DNA from: Diaporthe sp. PMI_573
Lineage: Eukaryota; Ascomycota; Sordariomycetes; Diaporthales; Diaporthaceae
DNA: 64,000 nucleotides
Direction of reading: 5' to 3'
NCBI GenBank assembly: GCA_021399435.1
Contig: JAJTUP010000041.1
Location: 1 to 64,000 of the forward strand
The notes under the pieces: model-generated
Database searches by the model: none
What the model was told of the DNA's origin: nothing
The model's input: only the letters and a program-made list of their open reading frames with translations
Shown here: positions 20,932 to 33,276 of the stretch, in pieces
Position numbering within the stretch: the stretch's first letter is position 1
How the letters are laid out: each line of letters opens with the position of its first letter
Program-made: the position numbers and the translations under genes

Positions 20932-23900
20932 ATGGAGGACGGGCTTTGCTCGAGCAGCAGGCTTCCTCCGCCCCCTCCTCCTCCTCCTCCTCCTCACCCC
21001 TTGGACGAGGCAGACGCCCATGATAATCAACGCCACCAACACCACCAACACCAACAACAGCAGCAGCAGCAGAACTCGCTCCAGTTCCTACCCGTGAACG
21101 AGACCGCCTCTCCGCCCCAGTCAAAGTACCGGCGCGCCTACCAGTCGTGTGAGCCCTGCCGCAGGCGCAAGTCCCGCTGCGTCCCCAACGAGCCGGGACA
21201 GCGACGCCCCTGCAAGCGTTGCGTGGCTAATGGCTTCTCGTGCGACTTCCAGAGCACCAGGAGCAACCGCCGTGATGCTGCCACCGGCTCCACCTGCAGC
21301 GGCTCCCCGCGCTCCACCTCTGCGGCTGCCCTGATGGCACCGACTTCAGGTTTGGACCAGCAGCGCTCGGCAAGCCCCATCCGTCTCGGCCAAGACACGA
21401 GCCCGGCCCAGTTTCTCGGTACGATGCCGTCTCCGCTCGCAGCTGCAGCTGTTGCTTCTTCCTCGGTATCTGCTGGTGCTGGTGCTAGCTCGTCACCTTC
21501 GAGGCCAACCCCAACCGCCCGCAGCAGGATTATATCTGCACAGCTGCACGACACTGCCGACGCCTTGGACCTGCTGACCTTCACCGCCGCCGGGGAGCGC
21601 GACAGGAACTCGCAGTGTGAGGGCGCCAAGTCGGACAACAGCACGCATCTCGATCGTCTCCATCACCACCGACCCAACCACAGCCGCAGCAGCGGCAACA
21701 GCTTGGAGCCGGGCGACGCCAGTGTGCCGCTGCTGGAGAGGCCACGGAGCGAGCCCGGGTGGCGCGAGTCGGCCAGTGCCAACTGGGACAGGTTTGTGCT
21801 GATCAAGCGGCGCGTCGTTACGAGGAGCGAGATTGTCGAGTACTTGGACTTCTACTTCGACACGCTCGGGATCCTCCGCCCCGTGGTCCCGGCCTTTTAC
21901 CGGGACAGTGACCACTACAACCTCTTGCCGGTCAGGGAACCACTGCTCCTGACCGGCCTCGTCACGCTGTCCTCGCGCTATCATCCCCTGTCTGGGCCTC
22001 ATGGCGAAATCCGCTCCGAGCGCATCCACTGGCAGGCGTGGAAGTGCCTGCAGAAATACCTCCAGTCCGCAATATGGGGTTCCCCCCCCCCCACACACGA
22101 TCTCCGGGGGCCATCGCCGCAATGCTTCTTTTGATCGAATGGCACCCCAAGTCCATCAACAACCCCCTGACTTTCTCCGAGGACGATGACTATGACGCGC
22201 CCGACAATCAGGAGGCGGGGCTGAGGAATTGGGAGCCCAGGCCCGGCCCGGGGACCTCACTGACGGGGCGACAGAGGTACGAGATGGCGACGCTGCTCGA
22301 GAATCTCAACATCGTCGCCCCGGCGTACCGCAGCAACAAAATGTCGTGGTAGGTTCATGTACTGGCACCCTCCCCCTTCCTTTCCCTCCTGTTGCTTTCT
22401 GCTGTAATTGTCTTCTCCATCTAGGAAGATTAATCAAAAGAAGCACATGCTCCCAGACGGGACTGCGGCGTATTATAACGTGATGTTAATACGGTCCACG
22501 TTCTCTGACCAAATCTTCCACGGCGGCAGGATGCTCCTCTCATCAGCAATCGCCCTTGCACAGGAAGCATGCTGCTTCGACTACGAGTCACAGGGGGCGT
22601 CAGCAGCCGGCTCCGAGCACGAGACACTCCGGCGGCAGTGGAACTAGCTGATCTGCGTCTTCGTCTACCTCGCTGACGAGCACCTGGCCATGCGCCTGGG
22701 CCTGGGGCCCCTGCTTCCCGAGAGGCCGAGCGAGGCGGTGCGCAACCGCTTCTCCACCACGTTTGCGAGCCTGCTCCCCGACAGCGCCGTCTGGGAGAGC
22801 TACTAAGACCTCTGCACCGAGACGCAAGGCCCGGACCCTGCTACAGACGCTTAAGATAAAGGGCTGGCCCAACGCGGTCGACTTGGACATCCTCCCGCAG
22901 CTGGGCCATATCAACAGGGTGCTCGGCCGTTGGAAGCGGCAGCATGCGTGCATCAATCCAAGTCGGTCCTCCCTTTTGTCCCTCTCTTCCTACCTTCTTG
23001 TCCGCCCTATATCAACCAGCCCCCGAACCCTCCGGTTCCGCCGCGGATGCACCGAAGTCGTTGCAGCCTTCTCTCTGACACGTGCGGTGGTGCCAGGCCA
23101 GTCCAAAACTCCTTGGCGCGTGCCTGGACCTCGAGTATCACTACTGCCTGCTATATACCTCTGCGCCGGCCAGCTATGTCCTGTACAACACCACGGCCGG
23201 CCTCGACGGCCAGGAGATGGCGGCGTTGTCGGACCTAGGCAGTAGGGCAGACGAGGCAAGCCACCAGATGCTGTCCATCGTGATCGAAGACCTGGCGCCG
23301 AGCCAGCTGACTCGGTATCTCCCGGTGCGGTGCTGGCTATTTATCGTGGCGGCAAACTTGCACATACTCAAAGTAAGTCTTGATCACGGACATACACACA
23401 TGGCTATGAACATAGCCCATCCACATAGTCAAGCATATCCACCCCTCCCCTCTCGCCTAAATCCTTAAATACCCCCCCCCCCCCACAAACCAAAAAGAAA
23501 GAGGAAACCCCAACGCATGCACGGTTAACACATAAACTCTCCTCCTTCTTCCCCGCCAACGCAGAATACCTTGGCGGCAAACCCACACGTCAGCGATTCA
23601 GACAAGAACGTCCGCCTGCTGCGGGCCTCCATCACGGCAATCCGGTGCGGCTCGCCAGACGACGCGCACATGGCCATCCGCTACGCGCGCTTCCTCGAGA
23701 CGCTGCTCAACGCGTCGCTGCACTCGTCCAGGGCCGAGAGCCCCGCGCGCAACAACCCTGGCGTCGGCGGCGGCGCTGCTGCTTCTAATCATCATGCTGC
23801 TCTTGCTTCTGCTGCTGTTGCTGCTGCCGCTGATGCCGCGTGGGGTGGTTCCGGCGCCGACTGGGACTCGTCGCTCACGCTCACGTCGACCGTGGACAGC

Positions 23901-23984
23901 CTTGCGTCGCTGCATTTCCCAATCGGACCCGGGAACCACCCTGGGGATTTATTTCAGTGGTGGGACAATTTCTTTAACGATTGA
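20932..23984 (+). pseudogene. Disrupted Zn2Cys6 transcription factor (Dal81/TamA/Aro80-like)
   Basis: The first segment encodes a protein with Pro-10, His/Gln-rich and poly-Gln runs, then a complete zinc cluster (CEPCRRRKSRC ... CKRCVANGFSC), Ala/Ser-rich linkers and the start of the fungal regulatory domain. At 22082-22092 a C11 run shifts the frame; the downstream frame continues with AIAAMLLLIEWHPKSINNP, and after a normal intron (to about 22528) MLLSSAIALAQE. Next come an in-frame TAG at 22645 and an in-frame TAA at 22804 inside a frame that otherwise encodes VFVYLADEHLAMRLGLG, then another frameshift near 22822-22830. Past a further intron the domain resumes and ends at 23984. The pieces stay collinear, so death is fairly recent. 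Both stops could be C-to-T changes. Family placement rests on the LLLIEWHP and SALALA-like motifs. Confidence 0.85.
23472..23484. repeat. C13 homopolymer tract
   Basis: Lies within an intron of the dead regulator. It is one of several C/G runs of 10 or more in this window. Confidence 0.9.
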
Positions 23985-24784
23985 TGGGAGTGGGGCCCGG
24001 TGGGGGGTTTTTTGATCCTTGTTGTTGGCACAAAAAGTGCCTGGAAATCTTCCATGGTTTATTGGTACAAGTTATTAACCTCATTTTGGTTGGCATGAGG
24101 GTTGCCAACTAGCAGTTTACATAATTTTGTATTTGTTCCCTTAACATGAAGCTTCTAGTATCTAGTCCTCTTATCAAAGTAAGCTACAGAATTTAGTTCG
24201 AAAGGGCTTGAGACTCCCTCTTATTCACCTTGAAGAACACTTTGCAAGGCATGTACATCTATATTCCAATTGATGGTAACTAACCTGGGAGACACTGTTA
24301 TATCACATCCATACCTTAGCCCGGCCCTGTCCAATTTCCTCGATAAGATTGCGTCATGGCAGGCCACTATGCCAGATCATCTCGTCCATGATATGGAAAG
24401 CCTCGGAAACATTACCGCAAAAGCACGACAAGCTGAAAAGTGCTGATTATACAGCAACATACCAAAGGGTACGATAGGGACATCCCATCATTCGTCGGCA
24501 GATGTCCATGGAATGAGAAGGCCTCCGGGCTATTCTTAAAGTATTGAAAAAAGGGCGACATTTGGGCAGATGACAGGAGTACAGATCCCGCCCTGTTAGG
24601 TCGGCAGGGCATTCAAGTTCTATGTACGATATAATGATAATCTACAAGAATGATATACAATCCTCAAACTTCGACCGCGCAGAGCCTAGGGCTTATGTAC
24701 GTCACTAATTATAACCTAAATTCCCATCCATGCTTAGACTGTCCAAGTCAACGATGAGGCCACTTCCACGTCGCAGGAGGCCAC
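23985..24784. other. Intergenic between the pseudogene and GH105
   Basis: No gene seen. It contains the second copy of the 94-bp repeat (24442-24535). Confidence 0.55.
24442..24535. repeat. 94-bp diverged repeat, copy 2
   Basis: Ungapped relative of 20247-20340, same orientation, about 70 percent identical by eye. Together the two copies bracket the dead Zn2Cys6 gene. No coding relic of the sulfotransferase-like gene was recognised beside it. Confidence 0.75.
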
Positions 24785-26080
24785 TCAAGCTTCAGCGCAC
24801 TGATCTTCGAGGCTTTCGATCTCCAGAGAAGCAAGGATATAGGCAGCGGAGCCGAGCACGCTGTTATATTTGATGGGCTGGGAAACATAGTACTATGTAA
24901 GATAAGTGAGACGTCATCTTGAGATTCCATCAGAAGAAATTCCACTTACCTCGTACGAAGCGGTAGAGTTCAAGCTGCACACCGCCACGGTTCCATTGTA
25001 TCCAAGCGTACCATCTGCCTCGTGAACGACGAACGTATTGTCAAGGTACTTGTAAGCCCTCTTCGCAATTTCTATCGAGACGGCCGATGTGTTGCCAGGG
25101 CTATAGTATCCCAGCCTCGCGCCCTTGAGTAGCGCATACGTGAACATGGCGCTGCCGCTCGACTCGATATAGTTCCCCTCGCAGCCGGGCTGGTCCAGGA
25201 CCTGCCACCAGGCACCCGTGTCTGAGTCCGTTGCTTGGATAACGGCGGAGGCTAGGGACCGGAACTTCTGTAGCAAAGGTTCCCTGTACTGGCGGGTCTC
25301 ATGGTGGTCCGGGAGGGCTTCGAGCGTGTCCACCAGCGCCATGATGTACCATCCAAGGCTCCTCCCCCAGACATGCGGGCTGCTGCCAGTATCAGGGTCG
25401 GCCCACACGGCTGTGCCGCTCGCGTCGTAGCCATGTACCAGGAGTCCGGAGTCGGCGACAAGGCAATGCTCCCAGAGGAGATTGATCTGGTGGGACATGT
25501 CGTGGAGGGCTGTGAGGTTTAGGGTTGTCGCGTTACTCTCGGTGACGGTGTATAGAGTGTAAAATGGGGCCAAGGAGTACATCCCGTCGAGGTAGCTCCA
25601 GTATGGGTACGTATAGTACCACAAGCCGTCCTCCTGGTTTCGGCGGTTCAGGTCGATACTTAGACGCAGTGCCCCTAGCGCGGACTTGTAGGAAGACGCC
25701 TCAGGGTCTGATGCTCGAGACAATGAGAGCATGGAATTTCCATTGGATAGTCGATCAAGGGGATAACTCAGCGCGTTTTCCGTAGCATTTGATAAGTACG
25801 GGAGGACGGAGTCAACGCTCGCAGCAATATGCTCTCTCACCCGGTCGTTGCCAGGATATTGATCGAGTAGGGCAGTGAAGGCCTTCTGCATGAATCCAGC
25901 TTGGAGGGGCTCGGAGGATCCCCCTTCTCCTGTCATAATACCATCGTTGCGGGCAATGAGACTGGAGGCCATGCAAATTGAGTGCCTTGTGGCATTGCGT
26001 TGGGTTCCGGCCACTGCTGAAGTTTGCCGTGTGGAGAGGAGTATAGCACCGAGGGCCAGTCGCACTATAGAGACCTGCAT
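24785..26080 (-). CDS. Secreted GH105-type unsaturated rhamnogalacturonyl hydrolase
   Basis: Exons 26080-24950 and 24877-24785 (407 aa); the intron (GTAAGT...CAG) joins YE to PIKYNSVLGSAAYILASLE, the usual end of the family. The N-terminus is a signal peptide. The (alpha/alpha)6-barrel hallmarks are WSYLDGMYSLAPFY (Asp165 in the position of the catalytic Asp of YteR-like enzymes), HVWGRSLGWYIMALVD (238-250) and an ESSGSAMFTYAL stretch. Members remove the unsaturated galacturonyl end left by rhamnogalacturonan or other pectin lyases, by hydration rather than ordinary hydrolysis. Multiple N-glycosylation sequons agree with secretion. With the GH5 enzyme and the sugar transporter it points to plant cell-wall use. 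Confidence 0.92.
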
Positions 26081-27371
26081 GTCTGTGTAGCTTGTACTGG
26101 ACTTTTTGTCGACAATGCGGCAGCAGTCGCAACCAAATGTTTTGCCCGGCTGACGTGAAGTTGACTTTAGTAGACATATAAACGTGTTAGCGGGGTCAAA
26201 TCAGCCAGCTCGGGAAAATGATATCCAGAGAGATTCAAGGACGAACGGATATGCAGGTGCCCTGCAACCAACAAGGTCTTCTTTTCAGCTCTGGCAAGGG
26301 ATTAGGGCCGGAGCTGGAAAAGATGAGGCGGTACTTTTGTATCATTGGCTGACGATGGGCAATACGTCACAGATTTCCCACCAATTCGATTTATCATAAT
26401 TTTCACGAGCGCTGATTTGATCGCTTCCTGTCCCTACATAGTCTCCAATTTGTATCTGCAGGTTGAGTGGCCATCAACTTAACTTCCTTGCACCAGCCGT
26501 GGTTCTTCAATCAGCTCACATTGGACGTTTCTACCCACAGGTTTCCGAGACAGTCCGTATTTATGTTGAACAACATGAGAATTATTGTCTGCGTTTCGGC
26601 TAATTAACAGAGATACCACAGCTTTATTTGATGCTTAAAGAGCCCTTCCAAAAGTGACCAACCCCGGGGCCCCGAATGCCCAGCCCCAGCCAAGAATCGG
26701 GGTCGCAAGCTGCTGGTGTGCCACACCTGCATTATCCCCGACATGTCAGCCTGTTCGACGCCTTATTTGGACGTCATTTGACTCTTCTGCATCCTTGGGG
26801 TAGCACAAAATCCCGATCACCCTATGATCTGCGAGGACTAGCAATTTCCTGCATGTGTGCCCATCGCTGGGTCCCAACTAGGCTGTCAGCCCGCAATGCA
26901 GCACGTCTGATATGCTTGTTGAATGATGGGGTTCACTGTAAAGGGCTTGCGTGATTTTTGAAGGGACTTCGGGTTCCGGACGGTTCATTGTGCAAGACAG
27001 CTACGGAGGCATCCCACCACTTCGCCTAGCAACGGCCGATGTGCCTCGAGGCTGTCGGGCAATATTCCTTCCTTCGTCATCTGTAAGCTGCCACCGGTGA
27101 ACTCAGGGATTTGGCATGACAAATATTTAAGAGCCTGCGGGCTAAGTTTTGCGCATGTGGTGAATCGTTGCCTTGAACAGGTTCAGCCCCCATCTGACAT
27201 CCGGAGGCATAAAGTCGTCAGCGCCGTGAATATCTACCCCGCTCTGTCTTTTGCTCTCAATCTAACAAAATGAAATGAAATCTTCTGTATGCGCTTGCAA
27301 CATTTGGCTCAATACGCCTTCCTATCATACCCTATTACGGGAACGGTTCCCGGGCCTAGTAGCTGTCCAAA
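26081..27371. other. Intergenic, no gene seen
   Basis: About 1.3 kb. It holds the upstream regions of two divergent genes (GH105 on minus, rhodopsin-like on plus). Short open frames have no features. Confidence 0.55.
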
Positions 27372-28743
27372 ATGGGCACCTACCGCGATAACCTGATCGC
27401 GGCGATGGTAGTATTCCTGGTTATAAACACTCTAGCGATTGCAGCTCGTCTCTACGTGCGTATAAAACTCCTCACGCGCGCTATAGGGATGGATGACTTC
27501 ATGCTATGCCTCGTATTTGTAAGTTTTCCCGTAGCTTGGCCGCTTTTTGTGTATCCTCGAGGCTGCATGGCTAGAGACCGGGCGTCCTAATCGGACTTCA
27601 CTCTGCTGACATGATATCCACAGAGCGGATACGTGATACACTGCGGCTTGGAGTCCGCATCTATGTACTGGGGATATGCGGCTCCTGATGGCGAGAAGCA
27701 CCCTCGCTACGACAATACCAAAGCCACCGAGGTGAGCCGCACTGCTTCCAGATGCACATACAACGCTCAACCTCGACACACGTTACTCCTGTATTTATAT
27801 CGGGCACTAATTACCTATGACTAGCTATTATTTGCAAACCAGCTCACCATTTATATCTGCGCGGGCCTCGTCAAGCTAGCGGTGGCGTGTATCCTCCTCC
27901 GCATTGTAACAAAGAAGGGGCTGCGATGGCTTCTGTATTTTTCCATTGTTGTCGTCATCGCGTGGACGATTGTGATGACGCTCTACGCGTCGTGGCTGTG
28001 CGCGTCCGGGGGCTCAAGCAATTACGCTGGGTCCAAGACGTGCATGTACGTCGGCTACTTCCGGACGAGCACGAATATCATCATCGATTACTTCTACGCT
28101 CTACTGCCGGTCTATATCCTCTGGAATGTCCAGATGAACCTCAAGTTGAAGTTGAGCGCGCTTTTGTTGCTTGGACTGGGAGCATTGTAAGTTGTATCCA
28201 ATTTTGGCTTGACCCAGTTCTCGTCCCCGTTCCAAGGTTGTCGTGATAAGGGTCTCAGCAGATTCAAAAGAATGTTGGAAGGCTATCTAACAATACTTGC
28301 TGCGTCGGCTCAACAGTGCCAGCTCAGCCACAATTGTCAAGCTTGTCATCATCGTGCAACTTCGGACAGCCAAGGGGGCACGTGCAAAAGGATTGCATTA
28401 CGACCTCCTCCTCTGGGCAGATATCGAGCTTGGCATGGCTACCTTCGCGGCGTCGGCTGCCGCACTTCGTCCGTTGCTTCTTAGAATCCCCGCCTTGATA
28501 GACACATATTTCAGCAAAAGTAGCAGCAGGCGGGCTCATCAGAGTAACCACAGTGGTATCCATGGTATGGGCCCTTATCACGAGTTCGGGCCAGCCAGTA
28601 CCGAGGATGTGGAGATGGGGCGGCTGAACCTCTCGACCCCCGGTGCGCGGGGTGGGATCACGAGGACGACGACCTTGGCGGTCAGGATTGATAGCAAACA
28701 CCAGGCACAAGGTCCCGCCAGCGGCGCTTTCCCGCATTTCTGA
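27372..28743 (+). CDS. Fungal rhodopsin-like integral membrane protein (SAT4/PTH11-related)
   Basis: Exons 27372-27518, 27624-27731, 27825-28186 and 28317-28743 (347 aa), all in phase. The topology matches the fungal rhodopsin-domain family: an N-terminal helix followed by RLYVRIKLL and the conserved GMDDFML, then a loop containing SMYWGYAAPDG, a helix with IYICAGLVKLAVACILLRI, a segment with YFRTSTNIIIDYFYALLPVYILW, and WADIELGMATFAASAAALRPLL near the end. The N-D-L motif typical of such proteins is kept as ADIELG. A polar cytoplasmic tail follows. Related proteins include PTH11-like surface receptors, but this one has no CFEM domain. Function is therefore membrane sensing or unknown. Confidence 0.88.
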
Positions 28744-29020
28744 TCAGCCAAAGAGGTTGTTCACCCATGCTGCAAATAATACCTCGTTCCTCTAAGAAAA
28801 ACTGACAACCGAATGCAAATGGTTTCTATTCGTTCAGGTTGATTGGCCATTTTATGCTGTCTTCGAAGCAAAGAGATTTGTAGAAAGAAAAAGAACGTAC
28901 ATTCGCACCGGTATAAATGCAAAGTAAACCGGCAGAACTAGAAGACACTTGCTGAGACTGAAGGAGCCCCACGTCGCAAGGAAAAATGTGTAATGTCTCA
29001 AACCAAATACTATTACCTAC

Positions 29021-32000
29021 TCAGTCTAATTTCCGTCTCTTCGCGGCTCGCGCGGCCCTTTGTTCAGATGATCTCCTTCTCGCTTCGCCCGGCTCATCCT
29101 CAATTTCTTCCACTTCCTGTTCCTCCCCTCCATTCTCAGAGTCGTCGTAAATTTCATCTTGGCCGTCATCACTAGAATCGCTATATTCCTCGTTGGTAAG
29201 TCGCTCCTTTTGCAATCTTGCCTCTTTCGTCCTCTCCACGACCTCCTCCCACGTCTCCCCCAGCCACTTCTTCATCAACGCCACGCCAGGCTCCTTCACC
29301 GGCTTTTTATCCGCCCATGCATACTCCGGATCGGCTCCTTGCTCAAGTAGGAACCTGAGGAAGTGAGATGCCTGCTCAGATGTCTTCCGCGCTGCGAAAT
29401 GCAGTGGCGTCATACCCTTTTGCGTCTTCTGACGGAACCGACGCCGCCCATCACGTTCCACTTCAACAACTCTTTCAACTCTGTCTGCTTCATTCTTAGA
29501 GAGGTTAGAGCCCGCACCCCTTGGGAAGTCGATAGGAGCTCCAAGGCGCAGTAATTCTGCGCCTAGTGTTATAGAAGGATTGCTTAATTGTGCCAGACCA
29601 ACCAGCGCGCAGCCAAGAAAGCGCCTATCCAGAGGCCGACCGCCGAGCACATTGTTGATCAGCTTGTGCCACGTTTGTATCAGGCGAGCCTCGGAAAGGG
29701 CGTTCTTTTTTGCTGCGCCGAACGCCGAGCTTGAAAAGAGGACAGACCGCCTGTAGTGTCCCTTCATGGAACGATGTTGATAATAGTACCACCTTCCTCC
29801 AGTCGTCCTTTCAAACCACTTTCCAGTAGTCCTTCCATCGTTCAGAAGTGCATCTGGATCTCCGGCGTAACAAGGATACGCGACTTCCAGTCCACGATTC
29901 GGGTCCAAGAGAAAGTCCTCCCAGGCGGCGTACATGTCTGGGGAACCTGTAGCAACAGCTTCTCCGGCTAGCCAACCGTAGCTGTCGAAATTATCGTGCC
30001 TCGAGAACAACAGTTTTTCTAGGAACCAGAACAAGAGATCTGGATTGTTACCTTTCATGACAGCACTATAGAACTCTTTGTTCCCAGGGTAAAAAACTAT
30101 GTTATCTTTCCAGCGGGTAGACCAGTTAGTGGACCAGCGGTCGGTCCACTCGCTTAGAATTTCGACCATCGGGATCGAGCCCCTTGTTGCTGCTAATAGT
30201 ATTGCGGGGGAAATGATGGAATCAGGTACACTAAAGGCAGGTGCCATATTAGCTGCAAGATTCTGTAATCCCTCAACGTCCTCGGCTTTGGTGAGCTCAA
30301 ACAAGAGGATTTGGAGCTCATCACGGTGTCGAAAGAAAGCCGGCCTTTCTGGATCCGGGTTGCAAGTCCGGTGACGATTCCGCCAATGATTGTTTGCGTC
30401 GATTCGTGTTGAGAAGCCAATTGTGGCAAATTCACAGCCCTGCGTGGAGCACTTCCAAGGCCTGCTGTGATTGTCACACTTCATGTGCTGATTCCGGGCC
30501 TCGTCCGTGGTGAAACCCCAGCGGCTTAGGCTGCAGCTGGGAAACGAGCACTTGAAGATTCTGGTCCCGTAGTTTCTCGTCAGAGTTTCGCAGTGGCATT
30601 TGGGCTCCCGATGCCCTCTCTGGTCACATAACAGCGCTGTGAAATGTTTGTAGATTCGAGCCCACATCGATGACATGACTGACGGATCTTTATCAACCCA
30701 CTCTCTCACTACACATTTGACTTTCGTTAGTCTCGGAGCCAATCAGGCCTGAAAATACGTTCATTCGGATCTAGAGCTTACTGTTGGTATAGTTCCAGTC
30801 AGATTGGTCATCATGTTGGCGGAATTGCAGGACTCCGCAGACTATATGGATAACTTCAGGCCACTCTGACTCAATCTTCTGGAATATGGCATCCTTGTAG
30901 CTGATGGTCCCTTCGAACCGGTAATTCCTACGCTCCACTGCTAGGCGACAGAGCAGCTCGAGAAGGTCCGGATACGCCGTCAAATCGCTTGACTCTTGAA
31001 GACAGGACTTGATAAGGGATATCCACTGCGTGAAAGCAAACCAGTGAAGTCGAAATTTTCCGGCGAGTATATGTTGATTAAGTTGATCGTCAGGGACGTT
31101 TTCGTCGAAGATCCCGGAACAGAGATACCTCAGTGTAGAACTAGCGAGGCTGAAATTAGCCTCAGCTTTGTTTCCAAAGTCGGCGACCTGTCGGCTAAAG
31201 ATGTATCTTGGCTACTATTAGTCACTGAGGCTACAGCTAAAGTCCACGGTGGTGAGATTGGGGTCTTAAGATCTGAATCCATTCTACTCACTCGTTAACA
31301 GTGAAGTGTACAAAGCGTGGTGTTTCGTCTACAACTTCAACAGCAGCGCCACAAATGCCAACAAAGTTAACGCTGTTCAAGGTCGAAGGAGCTGCATCTT
31401 TGGCCGAGGCAATATCGAGCATTTGCTCCATCTCATGCTGAGTCATGGGAACGGGGGCACAAGCAATCCAGTTGAAGATCCTCTTTGCCCTTCGCTGCAG
31501 CGCTGGCGACAAACCGTTGATTCGAGCAAATATGCGATGATATCTATATATTTTATATTAGCCTCAATGTGTATCCAATGAATTCGATTTGCAGACGTAC
31601 ACTTCATCCAAGCTCTCGGGGAGTACATTAAGTTCTTGTTCGATTTCCTCGAGGTTAGTGAGCAGCTCCGCGTTGTCCAGGATAATGCGGGCATAGAGGA
31701 ACATCCCTATGTCGTGAATTTCAACACATTAGCGTCAGTGTTGCAAAAGTAAGTAGTTCCTCGAGCTTAGATGGCAAAATCAAATACCTGCTGCATTCGC
31801 CGCGAGGGGGGCTAGCATATGCCAAATCTTCTCACGGGCCGGTTGGACGAAACTTGCGTTGTCCATCCAATTTTGGATTCTTCGGTTGACGTAAATCTGA
31901 ATGCTGACCGAATTCTTCTTGTGTACGTGAATACTGGCGGCTTTCTTGTCGAGTAACTTGCCAATGTCATCCTCGGACCTGCTACTGATCAGGACTTTGG

Positions 32001-33276
32001 TCTGGATACATTCATCCAGTCCGCACAGTTGTTCCAAGAGTATCCTGCGCTCATCACCGTCCATCTCGTCAAGTCCATCAAGTACAATGTAAGTTGGTCC
32101 AGCATCTTTCAGCACTGTTTTGAAGGTTTCAGAGATCTTACTCGTGCTGCCAACGAGATCTCGTTCGTCCGACTCAACCAGAACAGATTGAATATCCTTG
32201 GCATGTGAAGCTAGTTGGAACAGCAGAGACTGCAGAATGAATCTAGCCGTGGTGCCGCTCCGGAGGATGTGACTTGGGAATGCGAAAAGCGTTTGATGCC
32301 GTGTCTTAGCTTCCTTGATGATCCCAGCTGCGAGATACGTCTTGCCTGCCCCTGGTATACCCTGAAGCCATAGGAGCCGCACCGCCAAGTTGGAAATGTC
32401 CAGCCAGTCCAAGAAGGTCCTCTCACACTTCAGCCACTTTACAGAGCCGTCCGACAGGCGGTTCAACAACCAGTCCAATCGATCGTCGTAGTTCATGGGG
32501 GCAACACGACTCCGCAGGGCGTGGAACTTCTGCTCGTCCTGGAATTCTGTCTCCTGGTCGAAATGATTGAGAGCCTTCACTCGAAGCTCGTGTTCTTCTC
32601 GTATATGATGTAAAGTCATTTCGTTGCGCATCGAAGCTGTGTGACGCTCAATATGAGTGACCAGAAGGGCGATCTTGGCCTTCTGTTTTGGCCATACAGC
32701 TTCGAACATGATTGTTCGCTCTTCAGACGGTCAGTGATAATTACTTCGTGTTTTCTAGTTGGGTGGAGAGGGTTTCTGTTTACTTGACATGTTGAAAAAA
32801 TTGAAAGCAATGGTGTAAAATTGGATGATGTCCCCATAGAACAAAGCCAACTTGTCTCTCAACTTGTCGCTGTTGTCGAAGATCTTGACTACATCGGTGA
32901 AATACGGTAGGGCGTCGCTTATGTCCTCCATGGCGGTGACGACGGCGTCAGCGAGCTTTGCGACGTTGTCAGTCAATACCAGCAAGACACGGATAGATCC
33001 CCAAATTAACGCCATTATTTCTGGTTTGACCTGGGCGTAGGTATCCATGGCGCTGTTGAAGCTCTGAAGCTTTTCAAGGATACTTTTCATTTTGCTGATG
33101 CGTCGTAGACGTCGCTCAGCATCCTGTGTTGCCTGCAGCTGTTCTATGGCCTCAAAGAGCTTGTCGATGCTGTCGGTTCTCAATATGTCCTCGTATAATT
33201 TATCGTCCTTGAGATCCTTTTTAAAGGCCTTTTTAGCCGCCTGAAAGGCTTTCTGTGAGGGGTCTAACTCCGCCAT
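29021..33276 (-). CDS. NLR (STAND) receptor: helical N-domain, NACHT, C2H2 fingers, ankyrin-like repeat
   Basis: Six phase-consistent exons: 33276-32784, 32720-31788, 31706-31601, 31543-31292, 31206-30782, 30720-29021; 1302 aa. The N-terminal domain (about 1-165) includes KPEIMALIWGSIRVLL, the hallmark of the helical domain (DUF7708-like) that begins many fungal NACHT receptors. NACHT has Walker A GIPGAGKT (285-292) and Walker B YIVLDGLDE (375-383). The winged-helix region is followed by FVHFTVNE-YIFSRQ. A zinc-finger block (about 794-855) has C-x4-C and C-x4-C pairs with downstream His, C2H2-like. KGMTPLHFAA...LLEQGADPEYAW (1171-1203) is one clear ankyrin-type repeat. The C-terminus is an acidic stretch followed by a basic run ending KRRKLD, a plausible nuclear signal. 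Such proteins act in non-self recognition and regulated cell death. Confidence 0.88.

Noticed and set aside
28001..28250. Alternative frame of 119 aa
   Set aside because: Shadow of exon 3 of the rhodopsin-like gene.
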